Below, piece after piece: positions 32,857 through 41,641 of a stretch of DNA of 55,418 nt (position 1 is the stretch's first letter; each line of letters begins with the position of its first letter). The position numbers and the translations under genes were made by a program. The notes beneath the pieces were generated by a model. It worked only from the letters and a program-made list of their open reading frames with translations. It had not been told where the DNA came from and ran no database searches. This stretch comes from VRUB01 sp046758085 (lineage in GTDB: Bacteria; Pseudomonadota; Gammaproteobacteria; Acidiferrobacterales; SPGG2), in the NCBI GenBank assembly GCA_046758085.1, contig JBHHZP010000002.1, positions 1-55,418 of the forward strand, written 5' to 3'.

Positions 32857-34761
32857 TTAGGCGGTTTCGGCGGCAATCGCCTTGGGGACGATCTCGGGGC
32901 GGAACCGCTGTTGAATAGACCGCAGTATGCCGGCAGCATCGAGTCCGGCCTCCGCCAGCATCTCCTCGCGTGTCCCGGTCTCGATCAAGCTGTCGGGCAA
33001 CCCCAGATTCAATACCGGCACCAGCTTCGAGTGTGCCGCCAGGCATTCGTTCACGGCACCGCCCGCGCCGCCTGGGACGACATTGTCCTCAATCGTGACA
33101 AGTCCAGCATGCGTGTCCGCGAGCTGGAGGACCAATTCCTCATCCAGCGGTTTGACGAAACGCATATTGATCACCGTTGCATCGAGTTCCTCGGCGGCCT
33201 CCATTGCCGGGGCGACCATCGCGCCAAACGCCAGCACTGCGATCTCCTTGCCGTTGCGGCGCGGCTCGGCCTTGCCGATCGGCAATGTCTTCATGGTTTT
33301 CTTGACGGCGACACCGGGGCCTTTGCCACGTGGATAACGTACCGCTGCCGGCTGATTGAGCTGGAAGCCGGTATAGAGCATCTGCCGGCATTCGTTCTCA
33401 TCGGCCGGAGCCATGATCACCATCCCGGGCAGGCAACGCAGATAGCTCAAATCGTAACTGCCATTGTGGGTCGCGCCATCGGGTCCGACTACGCCGGCGC
33501 GATCGATGGCGAACAGCACTGGCAAATCCTGCACCATCACGTCGTGGATCAGCTGATCGTAGGCGCGCTGCAGGAAGGTAGAGTAGATTGCCACCACCGG
33601 CTTCAGACCGTCCGCTGCCACGCCGGCGGCAAACGTGACGCTGTGTTGCTCGGCTATACCGACATCGAAATAGCGATCTGGGTACTGTTTCTGGAACTGC
33701 ACCAGACCCGATCCTTCGCACATCGCCGGTGTGATTCCGATCAAGCGCTCATCGCGTCTGGCCATGTCGCACAGCCATTCGCCAAACACCTGCGTGTAGG
33801 TCGGCCCCCCCTTGGACTTCGAAGGCACGATACCGACATTGGGATCAAACGGGGAGACACCGTGGTATTTCACCGGATCCGCCTCGGCAAGCGCATAGCC
33901 TTTGCCCTTGCGCGTGACCACGTGCAGCAGCCGCGGTCCTTGCAACGAACGCAGGTTCTTGAGCGTTTTCACCAGGGTCGGCAGATCGTGGCCATCGATC
34001 GGTCCAAAGTAGTCGAAGCCCAGCTCTTCGAAAAACGTCCCGGGAACGACCATACCCTTCATATGCAACGAGGTACGGTGCGCAAGCTCCCACACGGGTG
34101 GAATGTGGCGCAGCACCTTGTCGCCGCTCTCACGCATGGTCCGGTAAAACTTGCCGGAGAGTACGCGCGCCAGATACTTGGACAGGGCGGCCACATTAGG
34201 GGAGATAGACATGTCGTTGTGGTTCAGCACCACGAGCACATCTGATTTGAGGTCGCCCGCGTGATCGAGCGCCTCGTAGGCCAGGCCTGCCGTCATGCCG
34301 CCATCACCGATGATGGCGACTGCCTTACGGTCACTGCCCTCGCGCGCTGCCGCCACGGCCATGCCCAAGGCCGCACTGATGGAAGTGCTGGAGTGGCCTG
34401 CGCCGAATGCGTCATACGGGCTTTCGCTACGACGCAGGAACGGCGCCAGGCCGTCCTTCTGGCGAATGGTGCTCATGCGATCGCGCCGTCCCGTCAGGAT
34501 TTTGTGCGGATAAGCCTGGTGGCCCACATCCCACACCAGCCGGTCGTCCGGCGTGTTGAAGACGTAGTGCAGCGCGATCGTCAGCTCGATCGTACCGAGC
34601 CCGGCGCCGAGGTGTCCGCCGCATTGCGCTATTGAATGAATCAGGTAATCACGCACCTCCTTGGCGAGCGGCTCGAGCTCGGATTCCGGCAACCGGCGCA
34701 GGTCCTCCGGCAGGTCTATGGACTCGAGGATCGTGTAGGCGGTTTGGCGGCTCATGTCCAT
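32857..34761 (-). CDS. dxs: 1-deoxy-D-xylulose-5-phosphate synthase
   Basis: Dxs condenses pyruvate and glyceraldehyde-3-phosphate using TPP, the entry step to the MEP pathway. The 634-residue protein has CGGHLGAGLGTIELTIALHY, VWDVGHQAYPHKILTGR, the TPP/Mg motif GDGGMTAGLAYEALDHAG, the transketolase signature DRAGVVGPDGATHNGSYDLSY and a C-terminal domain. ATG 34761 or 34755 is the start. It is transcribed away from the hopanoid genes, with an 866-bp gap to hpnH. Confidence 0.97.
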   Translation of the reverse strand: MDMSRQTAYTILESIDLPEDLRRLPESELEPLAKEVRDYLIHSIAQCGGHLGAGLGTIELTIALHYVFNTPDDRLVWDVGHQAYPHKILTGRRDRMSTIRQKDGLAPFLRRSESPYDAFGAGHSSTSISAALGMAVAAAREGSDRKAVAIIGDGGMTAGLAYEALDHAGDLKSDVLVVLNHNDMSISPNVAALSKYLARVLSGKFYRTMRESGDKVLRHIPPVWELAHRTSLHMKGMVVPGTFFEELGFDYFGPIDGHDLPTLVKTLKNLRSLQGPRLLHVVTRKGKGYALAEADPVKYHGVSPFDPNVGIVPSKSKGGPTYTQVFGEWLCDMARRDERLIGITPAMCEGSGLVQFQKQYPDRYFDVGIAEQHSVTFAAGVAADGLKPVVAIYSTFLQRAYDQLIHDVMVQDLPVLFAIDRAGVVGPDGATHNGSYDLSYLRCLPGMVIMAPADENECRQMLYTGFQLNQPAAVRYPRGKGPGVAVKKTMKTLPIGKAEPRRNGKEIAVLAFGAMVAPAMEAAEELDATVINMRFVKPLDEELVLQLADTHAGLVTIEDNVVPGGAGGAVNECLAAHSKLVPVLNLGLPDSLIETGTREEMLAEAGLDAAGILRSIQQRFRPEIVPKAIAAETA

Positions 34762-35627
34762 GATATCAGATGGATGTAGGGGTTATACGCGAGCGGCGCA
34801 CGATTAAGACTCGCGGAACCAATGCACAGCGCGCCTTGTTTGCCTGCAGAACAGCTAACGTGCGAGAGCAGTTCCCGAAATCTGTCTGACGGTCGTTGAC
34901 CCGCCGGTGTCCAGTTTTCCTCACCGCTTCCTCCTAGCCTTGGCCCTGTCCCCGGTTCGAGTAATCTTCTATGTTAGGAATTAGAAGTATTACAGATCTT
35001 GCTGGGTAGTGCCACGAAGCGCGTGGCTTTTGTCCCCCGGGCGATGCCACTCTCAGCGCCGCGGGGCAGGCCGCCCCGAACTCGCCACCGCGACCGGCGA
35101 ATAGCCGGCTCGCCGCGCAAAGAATGTCGTCTAATCTATAGGACCGCCAAATACCCTGCTCTATTTCCAGCCGGGCGCCCGGGCGTCATCCTCGGGCAGT
35201 CAACGGATCTCACACGCGGTCGAGCAAGGTCTGTGGCGCCGTACATTCGCGTGAAGCGGCGAAGCTATTTTCCATAAAAAAAGTATGTGTTTTGTCTACC
35301 TGCCACAGGTTGCTACAAGTGTTGGAATCGTGGAACGCACGCGCATCAGGCGTGTCATTCATACCAATGCGTGCATGAGCGCACATCCGTGCGACCCACG
35401 GGCCGGCGACGAGGGGCGCTGTGCCGCGCGAGCAAGATGGCTTATCGGCGTTAGCGGCTAACCTGGCAGCTTGCGTCCCGGGCACTGGACATTTCGTTCA
35501 CCGATGTGTACGTTCGATTTGCCCGGACGCACGAGTACGGCGTTCGCGCGATGTGACGCTCGCTATACTTGCTGAATTCGTGGAAACCGCTTCAATCCGA
35601 CCATAAAAAGGAATCTGTCATACATCC
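34762..35627. other. Long intergenic region between dxs and hpnH
   Basis: These 866 bp separate the divergent dxs and hpnH genes. Short open frames occur, but none shows family similarity or a ribosome binding site. A terminator-like hairpin is present at 35011-35031. A TATACT (35562-35567) about 60 bp upstream of hpnH is a possible -10. The rest gives no recognisable motif. Confidence 0.45.
35011..35031 (+). terminator. Terminator-like hairpin without an obvious gene
   Basis: GCCACG, a 5-nt loop and CGTGGC are followed by TTTT. No plus-strand gene precedes it, so if functional it would end an unseen short transcript. Confidence 0.35.
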
Positions 35628-36752
35628 ATGGGTGTACCACTAATTCAACAATACCGGGTGGGTCGCTATATTCTCGCTCAGAAGTTGCGCGGCGTGCGCC
35701 GCTACCCGCTCGTGCTCATGCTGGAACCGCTGTTTCAGTGCAACCTGGCCTGCGCGGGATGCGGGAAGATCGATTACCCTAAGCCGATTCTGCAAAAGCG
35801 CTTGAGCGTGGAGGAGTGCCTGGCGGCAGTCGATGAGTGCGGGGCGCCGATCGTGTCCATACCCGGCGGTGAGCCGCTCATCCACAAAGGAATCACGCAA
35901 ATCGTCGAGGGTATCATCGCCCGCAAGAAGTTCGTGTACCTGTGCACCAATGCCTTGCTGCTGAAGCGGCGAATCGATGAATTTACACCCTCGCCATACC
36001 TGACGTTCTCGGTCCATCTCGATGGCAACCGCGACCGCCACGATGCATCGGTATGCCGCCACGGGGTGTTCGACAAGGTGATTGAGGTCGTAAAGCTGGC
36101 GCTCGGTAAAGGCTTTCGCGTGACATTGAATTGTACGTTGTTCCAGGGCGAGTCGGCAGAGGAAATTGCGGAGTTTCTGGATTATGCGCGCGACCTCGGC
36201 GTCGAAGGCGTGACCATCTCCCCGGGCTACAGTTACGAGCACGCGCCGCAGCAGGATGTTTTTCTGCAGCGTGCCGGTAGCAAGCAGCTCTTCCGTGACA
36301 TTTTCAAGCGTGGCAAGGGCCGTAAATGGCGGTTTAATCAGTCGGCGCTGTTTCTGGATTTCCTTGCCGGAAACCAGACCTACGAATGCACCCCGTGGGG
36401 TAACCCCACGCGCAATATCTTTGGCTGGCAAAAGCCGTGTTATCTCTTGGTCGATGAGGGCTATACGTCAAGCTTCAAGGAACTCATCGAGCACACCGAC
36501 TGGGAGCGCTACGGCACCGGGCGCCATCCCAAATGCGCGAACTGCATGGTGCACTGTGGCTACGAGCCAACTGCTGTCAACGATACCTTTGCGCATCCGT
36601 TAAAGGCGCTGAAGATATTCCTGCGCGGACCGCGCACCGAGGGACCGATGGCACCGGAGCTGCCAATCACCTACCCGGACCCACCGCCGGGAGCGGCCAT
36701 CAAGTTTGACAGCAAAGACGGCGAATCCGCAGGCGAGGAACGCGCCGCTTAG
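35628..36752 (+). CDS. hpnH: Adenosyl-hopene transferase HpnH (radical SAM)
   Basis: HpnH joins a 5'-deoxyadenosyl group to diploptene, the first step in making C35 bacteriohopanepolyols. The 374-residue protein has the radical-SAM cluster motif CNLACAGC (Cys 38, 42 and 45) and GGEPLIHK, then the C-terminal Cys-rich region KCANCMVHCGYEPTA characteristic of HpnH. It begins the hopanoid block after a long intergenic region. hpnB starts on the next base after its stop. Confidence 0.95.
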   Translation: MGVPLIQQYRVGRYILAQKLRGVRRYPLVLMLEPLFQCNLACAGCGKIDYPKPILQKRLSVEECLAAVDECGAPIVSIPGGEPLIHKGITQIVEGIIARKKFVYLCTNALLLKRRIDEFTPSPYLTFSVHLDGNRDRHDASVCRHGVFDKVIEVVKLALGKGFRVTLNCTLFQGESAEEIAEFLDYARDLGVEGVTISPGYSYEHAPQQDVFLQRAGSKQLFRDIFKRGKGRKWRFNQSALFLDFLAGNQTYECTPWGNPTRNIFGWQKPCYLLVDEGYTSSFKELIEHTDWERYGTGRHPKCANCMVHCGYEPTAVNDTFAHPLKALKIFLRGPRTEGPMAPELPITYPDPPPGAAIKFDSKDGESAGEERAA

Positions 36753-37892
36753 ATGGCTTGGCTATTCCTGGCCCTCCCCGGGGCCATCGTGTGGGTTTCC
36801 ATTCTGATCCTCCCGTGGCGCCCATGGCGGGTGCGCGAGCTGTTGGACGCCGAGTCTCCGACACCGAACGCCGATCTCGGCGATGTCACCGTGCTCATCC
36901 CCGCCCGCAACGAGGCTGCGTTGATCGGCCAAGCGCTTGCTGCGCTCGATGCACAGGGGCAAAACCTCAGGATTGTGCTCGTGGACGATGAATCTAGCGA
37001 TGGCACGAGTGAGGCCGCACGCGCCGCGGCTGGGCACGGCCTGTGTGTCGTGAACGGGCGGCCTTTACCTGCCGGGTGGACCGGCAAGCTGTGGGCGCTG
37101 GAGCAGGGGCGGGTGCACGCGAGCCGCCCGTTCACTCTGTTGATCGACGCAGACATCGCCTTGCAGCCGGGCATCCTCGTGCGGTTGCGAGACAAGATGG
37201 CGCATGATGGCTTGGGGCTCGCGTCCTTGATGGCGGCGCTGCGCATGAAAACGACGTGGGAGAAACTGCTAATGCCCGCGTTCGTGTATTTCTTCAAGCT
37301 GCTTTATCCCTTTCGACTGTCCAACGACCCGCGCCGGCACAGGGTCGCAGCGGCCGCCGGCGGCTGCGTGCTGTTGCACACACAAGTCCTCGACGAGCTC
37401 GGCGGATTTGGCGCGCTGCGAGATGCGCTTATCGATGATTGTGCACTTGCACGACAGGTCAAAGCGCGCGGCTACAAGACCTGGGTGGGCCTGAGCCATT
37501 CGGTGCACAGTGTTCGGGCCTACGACGATCTCGGCGCGATCTGGAACATGGTGGCCCGTTCAGCCTTCACGCAACTGCGCTACTCGATCGGCTTGCTGCT
37601 GGGTTGCACGACACTCTTCGCCGCAGCATTCTGGCTGCCGCTGGGTGGCCTGCTGGCGCCTAGCCTTTCGGCACGGACGTTATCGGCATTGGCGCTAGGG
37701 GCGATGATGGCGAGCTTTCTGCCGACCCTGAAGTTCTACCGGCGATCGCCACTGTGGGCGCTCGCGTTGCCAGTTACCGCCACGCTTTATCTCGCCATGA
37801 CGTGGACCTCGGCGCTGCGCTATTGGCACGGACGGGGTTCTCAATGGAAAGGGCGCGTCTACGGTAAAGACTTGGGATCACGGGCCGGCTGA
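36753..37892 (+). CDS. hpnB: Hopene-associated glycosyltransferase HpnB
   Basis: A membrane-bound family 2 glycosyltransferase of 379 residues. The N-terminal TM (1-20) precedes a GT-A domain with TVLIPARNEA, VLVDDESSDGT and the DxD-like LLIDADIAL. Two or three TM helices end the protein. It directly follows hpnH with no gap. The family is linked to hopanoid clusters, but its precise acceptor is not established. Confidence 0.9.
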   Translation: MAWLFLALPGAIVWVSILILPWRPWRVRELLDAESPTPNADLGDVTVLIPARNEAALIGQALAALDAQGQNLRIVLVDDESSDGTSEAARAAAGHGLCVVNGRPLPAGWTGKLWALEQGRVHASRPFTLLIDADIALQPGILVRLRDKMAHDGLGLASLMAALRMKTTWEKLLMPAFVYFFKLLYPFRLSNDPRRHRVAAAAGGCVLLHTQVLDELGGFGALRDALIDDCALARQVKARGYKTWVGLSHSVHSVRAYDDLGAIWNMVARSAFTQLRYSIGLLLGCTTLFAAAFWLPLGGLLAPSLSARTLSALALGAMMASFLPTLKFYRRSPLWALALPVTATLYLAMTWTSALRYWHGRGSQWKGRVYGKDLGSRAG

Positions 37893-37997
37893 CGTGGGCA
37901 TGAACGCGGTTCGTCGTCCGGGGAATGTCTTTTGTCGGATAGGGATCTTTGTGGCGGCACTTTCGCAGGCTTGTAAGGATTGGAATTACTGACAGGT

Positions 37998-38012
37998 CTG
38001 TATGTCATACAG
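37998..38012. promoter_or_regulatory. 15-bp perfect dyad upstream of the hydrolase gene
   Basis: CTGTATG, T and CATACAG form a perfect inverted repeat 101 bp before the GTG at 38114. It resembles a LexA box but has 7 rather than 8 bases between CTGT and ACAG, so LexA binding is doubtful. AT-rich sequence follows (AGTAAAAT). Confidence 0.45.
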
Positions 38013-38113
38013 TAAAATAGATCGAAGTTCCTGAAAATCTAATAACTTAACGCTGGTTGTAACGGCCGGGCGGATTTCCGGTTGGCGGTCTTCAAATAAG
38101 AGGAGTTGAAAAC

Positions 38114-39151
38114 GTGTTACCGGTACCAAAACGTTTGGTGAGGTTTTTGTTAGCCGCATTGCTGGCGGGTTGGGGCGGCAGTTTGTCGCTTGCCCAGGCG
38201 ACCGACACTGCGCAGCTCGCATCGCTGGCGCCGTCTCAGCTGCACCTAGGTTTCGACTACGAGAAGTTCATCATCAATCCGAATTCTTACATAGACCGGG
38301 AGCGCGAGACCAAGCACTACATCGTACAGTCCCTGTCTTTTCCCTCCATCGGTGACAACGGTCAGGAAGGCAATCTCGTCACTGCACTGTACTACCAGAG
38401 CAAGCGGCCGGGCAAGAAAAAGCTGATTGTGGTCCTGCCTATCTGGGGTACCCATACCTATCCGTCGCGCAAGATCACCGAGAGCCTGATGCATTACAGC
38501 GATGGGGAGATGAACATCTTGCGCATACTGGGCAAGAACTATCTCTTCGACTGGGACACCATGAGCGCGATATCGAGCGAGCAGGAGCTTATCGCCGTGT
38601 CCCGGCAAATGGTCGAGCGCGTGCGCACGCACGTCAAGGACATCCGCCGCGCCGTCGATTGGGCCGAGTCTCAACCGGATGTCGATCCGGGCCGCATCGG
38701 TCTCATCGGATTCAGCCTGGCTGCGACCGTCGCAAGCCTAGTGGTGGAAAACGAACCGCGGATCGGAGCGGGGGTTCTGGCGATGGGTGGCGCCAATATC
38801 AACGAGATGTTTGCCACCTGCTTTGGCCGCGCGGAAGAAACACGTGAGGTCATCACCAAGCGCCTGGGCTGGACGCGAGAGACCTTCGAGCGCAAGCTTG
38901 CGCAACCGCTGGCACCGATCAACCCGGTGAGTTTTGCCGGTCAGGCCAACCCGGACCGGATCATCATGTTTGATGCGAGGTACGACACCTGCATGCCCAG
39001 GACCAGCCGGGAAGCGCTGTGGCAGGCGCTGGGTCAGCCGCAACGCATCACCTGGCCCTATAATCACAAGATGGCCTTTCTCACCATGACGTTTCTGGGC
39101 GGGAACACTATGCGGCGCAAGATCTATCAGTTCCTGGACGAGACGCTCTAG
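38114..39151 (+). CDS. Secreted alpha/beta hydrolase, copy 1 (hopanoid locus)
   Basis: The 345-residue protein has a signal peptide (about 1-28, KRLVRFLLAALLAGWGGSLSLAQA). Its hydrolase domain has nucleophile Ser 201 in GLIGFSLAA, probable acid Asp 291 (ARYDTCMPR) and His 318 (WPYNHKMAF). The motif VVLPIWG precedes the nucleophile. GTG 38114 is supported by AGGAG upstream. It is clearly a paralogue of the gene at 40474, and the pair brackets the squalene synthase gene. Substrate unknown: an esterase or lipase acting on a lipid in the periplasm is a reasonable inference. Confidence 0.85.
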   Translation: MLPVPKRLVRFLLAALLAGWGGSLSLAQATDTAQLASLAPSQLHLGFDYEKFIINPNSYIDRERETKHYIVQSLSFPSIGDNGQEGNLVTALYYQSKRPGKKKLIVVLPIWGTHTYPSRKITESLMHYSDGEMNILRILGKNYLFDWDTMSAISSEQELIAVSRQMVERVRTHVKDIRRAVDWAESQPDVDPGRIGLIGFSLAATVASLVVENEPRIGAGVLAMGGANINEMFATCFGRAEETREVITKRLGWTRETFERKLAQPLAPINPVSFAGQANPDRIIMFDARYDTCMPRTSREALWQALGQPQRITWPYNHKMAFLTMTFLGGNTMRRKIYQFLDETL

Positions 39152-39213
39152 CGGATGCTGAGACCGGATGCGCTCGCCTTGGCCCGCGCGCCGGTGACAG
39201 TGATTGTGTTACG

Positions 39214-40305
39214 ATGCAAAAGCCAGACACAAAAGCAGAAAGCGCGCGCGCCGACGAACAATATCAACGGCACGTCCTCCAGGGTGTCTCCCGCACCTTC
39301 GCCCTGACGATCCCGCAGCTGCCTCCCGGCCTGCGCCGGGTCGTGGGTAACGCGTACCTGCTGTGTCGCATCGCGGACACGATTGAAGACGAGCCCGCGC
39401 TTAGCGCCGAGCAGAAGCGTCGCTTCTCCCAACAGTTTATCGATGCCGTCGACGCCAAGCTGTCCGCCGAGCGTTTTGCCTCCGAGCTGTCCCTCCTGCT
39501 TACCGAAAGCACGCTTCCAGCAGAACGCGAATTGATCGAGAACACGCCGCGCGTGCTGCGCTTGACCCACAGCTTTACTGCCAACCAGCGCGATATACTC
39601 GCTCGCGCGGTGGCCATCATGGCCAAGGGCATGTCGGTGTTCCAGGCGAATAAAGACATCGATGGGCTCAAGGATCTGCCCCAGCTAGACAGCTACTGTT
39701 ACTACGTCGCCGGGGTAGTCGGTGAGATGTTGACCGAGCTTTTTTGCGATTACTCGTGCGAGATCGACCGAAACCGGGATGCGATGATGAAGCTGGCCGT
39801 GTCTTTTGGTCAGGGGTTGCAGATGACCAACATCCTCAAGGACATCTGGGAAGACCGCATGCGCGGGGCATGCTGGTTACCGCAGGATGTGTTCAAGCAG
39901 GCGCGCTTCGACCTGAAAGATCTGTCGAAGGACGAGCATGGCGAGTCCTTCGAGGAGGGGCTGGAGCAGTTGATCGGTATCGCGCGCACACACCTCGAGA
40001 ACGCGTTGTCCTACACTTTAATGATTCCGCGCAGCGAAAAGGGCATCCGGCGTTTTTGCCTGTGGGCGTTGGGCATGGCGGTGCTTACCCTGCGAAAGAT
40101 CAACCGCAACCGCGATTTTACGACGGGCAATGAAGTGAAGATCTCGCGCCGCAGCGTGCGCGCGACGATCGCGGCGACCAATATGCTGGTGAGTAACGAT
40201 CGGCTGTTGAAGCTTTTGTTCGATGTCACCACGCACGGATTGCCGCCATCGTCTCCCCGCCCGATCCCCGAGTCGCGCCGCTTCCGCCCGTACTCGATCA
40301 ACTAG
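39214..40305 (+). CDS. Squalene/phytoene synthase family enzyme, probable squalene synthase
   Basis: The 363-residue protein has both Asp-rich prenyl diphosphate motifs, DTIED (55-59) and NILKDIWED ending at Asp 214, with GVSRTFALTIPQL and YCYYVAGVVGEMLTELF between. It would join two farnesyl diphosphates head to head. In many bacteria squalene is made by the HpnC/HpnD/HpnE trio (about 280-residue synthases plus an amine oxidase). Here the length and the absence of the other two nearby favour a single-enzyme squalene synthase. It supplies Shc, two genes downstream. Confidence 0.9.
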   Translation: MQKPDTKAESARADEQYQRHVLQGVSRTFALTIPQLPPGLRRVVGNAYLLCRIADTIEDEPALSAEQKRRFSQQFIDAVDAKLSAERFASELSLLLTESTLPAERELIENTPRVLRLTHSFTANQRDILARAVAIMAKGMSVFQANKDIDGLKDLPQLDSYCYYVAGVVGEMLTELFCDYSCEIDRNRDAMMKLAVSFGQGLQMTNILKDIWEDRMRGACWLPQDVFKQARFDLKDLSKDEHGESFEEGLEQLIGIARTHLENALSYTLMIPRSEKGIRRFCLWALGMAVLTLRKINRNRDFTTGNEVKISRRSVRATIAATNMLVSNDRLLKLLFDVTTHGLPPSSPRPIPESRRFRPYSIN

Positions 40306-40473
40306 TCCATTAAGGAGCTTGCCCCTGCGCGCATGCATGACTGTCTTGACCGGGATCGTCGCCGCGCCCCGTGACGCGCACCCCGCCCATGCCGGTGCGG
40401 GGCGCAAGATTCTGCACCGCAGCAAAAGGCCTGCTACACTTCTTGCACGTAACATAACTCCTTAACAAACTCG

Positions 40474-41562
40474 GTGGCTTGGACCTTTTTAAGCGTGGCT
40501 GCTGCCAAAAAATTAGTTGACACCGGGCCTGCTCGATGCCGTTTCGCGATGCTCGTGATTGCCGTGTGGCTGGGGTTCGGCCAGGGGGGGCTGACCATGG
40601 CCGAGGCGGGCACGCGCTCGCCGATCGCGGCGGAAGACCCGGCCCTGCTCGGCTTTGACTTCGATTATGAACGATCGGCCATCCAGCCGACCGAGCGCAT
40701 CGATGGTGGGCGCGAGACGCAAGCCTACCGGGTCCGAGCGCTGGCGATTCCATCGATCGGTGAGAACGGTCAGCCCGGGAACTTGGTGTCGGCGCAATAC
40801 TACGAAAGCAAGCTCCCAGGTCGACACAGACTCGTCATCGTCTTACCGATATGGGGCGCACAGAAATTCCCGCCGAAAAACATGGCCAAGGCATTGCTGC
40901 GACACAGCAACGGTGATATGAACGTCTTGCGGCTTTTGGGCGAGAACCCGCTTATCGACTGGGCGGGAATACAGGCCGCGTCCAGCGAAAGAGAGCTCGT
41001 GGAGATCATGCAGCGCATGGTCGAACGCGTGCGGACTCATGTCATCGACATTCGCCGCTGGATCGACTGGGCCGAGAGCGAACCGGGGGTTGATCCGGGG
41101 CGAATTGGACTGGTCGGTTTCAGTATGGGCGCGAGCGTTGGCAGCCTCGTGTTGGCGAACGAACCGCGCTTTGCCGCCGGCGCGCTGGCCCTGGGCGGGG
41201 CGAACCCGCATGAAGTATTGTCGACCTGTTTTATTCGAAAGATCAAAAAAACCCGCAAGGCACTGCTGTCGCGCTTTCACTGGAGCCCACAGACCTTGGA
41301 GCAAAAAATGAAGCAACCGCTGGCACCGATCAATCCCGCCCGGTTCACGGGCACGGTCAATCCGCAGCGAATCATTATAGTGGAGGCGGGCCGCGACACT
41401 TGCATTCCTAAGAGTGGCCGTGACGCACTCTGGCACGCCATGGGGAAGCCAAGACGTGTGATTTGGCCCATCAATCACAATGTGGGTTTTCTGACCATCA
41501 CCCCCTTGGGCGGCAATATCATGGCGCGCAGGATCTTCGATTTCCTGGATCAGGTGCTGTGA
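40474..41562 (+). CDS. Secreted alpha/beta hydrolase, copy 2 (hopanoid locus)
   Basis: The 362-residue frame has a signal-like hydrophobic stretch (about 26-45), then the same fold as the gene at 38114. Nucleophile Ser 217 lies in GLVGFSMGAS, Asp 308 in AGRDTCIPK and His 335 in WPINHNVGF. The shared block VRTHVxDIRRxxDWAESxP shows that the two are duplicates. Starts at GTG 40474 or 40495 both give an export signal; no ribosome binding site decides between them. It lies between the squalene synthase and shc genes. Confidence 0.83.
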   Translation: MAWTFLSVAAAKKLVDTGPARCRFAMLVIAVWLGFGQGGLTMAEAGTRSPIAAEDPALLGFDFDYERSAIQPTERIDGGRETQAYRVRALAIPSIGENGQPGNLVSAQYYESKLPGRHRLVIVLPIWGAQKFPPKNMAKALLRHSNGDMNVLRLLGENPLIDWAGIQAASSERELVEIMQRMVERVRTHVIDIRRWIDWAESEPGVDPGRIGLVGFSMGASVGSLVLANEPRFAAGALALGGANPHEVLSTCFIRKIKKTRKALLSRFHWSPQTLEQKMKQPLAPINPARFTGTVNPQRIIIVEAGRDTCIPKSGRDALWHAMGKPRRVIWPINHNVGFLTITPLGGNIMARRIFDFLDQVL

Positions 41563-41641
41563 CGCGGCGATTTCCAGTCACCGGCTACGCGGGCTTAGCA
41601 CCGAAACCAGCACCGTCGCACGTAGAGCAGCAGCGAACACA

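Noticed and set aside
32911..34245. A 444-codon open frame antisense to dxs
   Set aside because: Long antisense frames are common in GC-rich genes; dxs is unambiguous on the other strand.
35210..35485. 91-codon minus-strand frame between dxs and hpnH
   Set aside because: It lacks a ribosome binding site and recognisable features.
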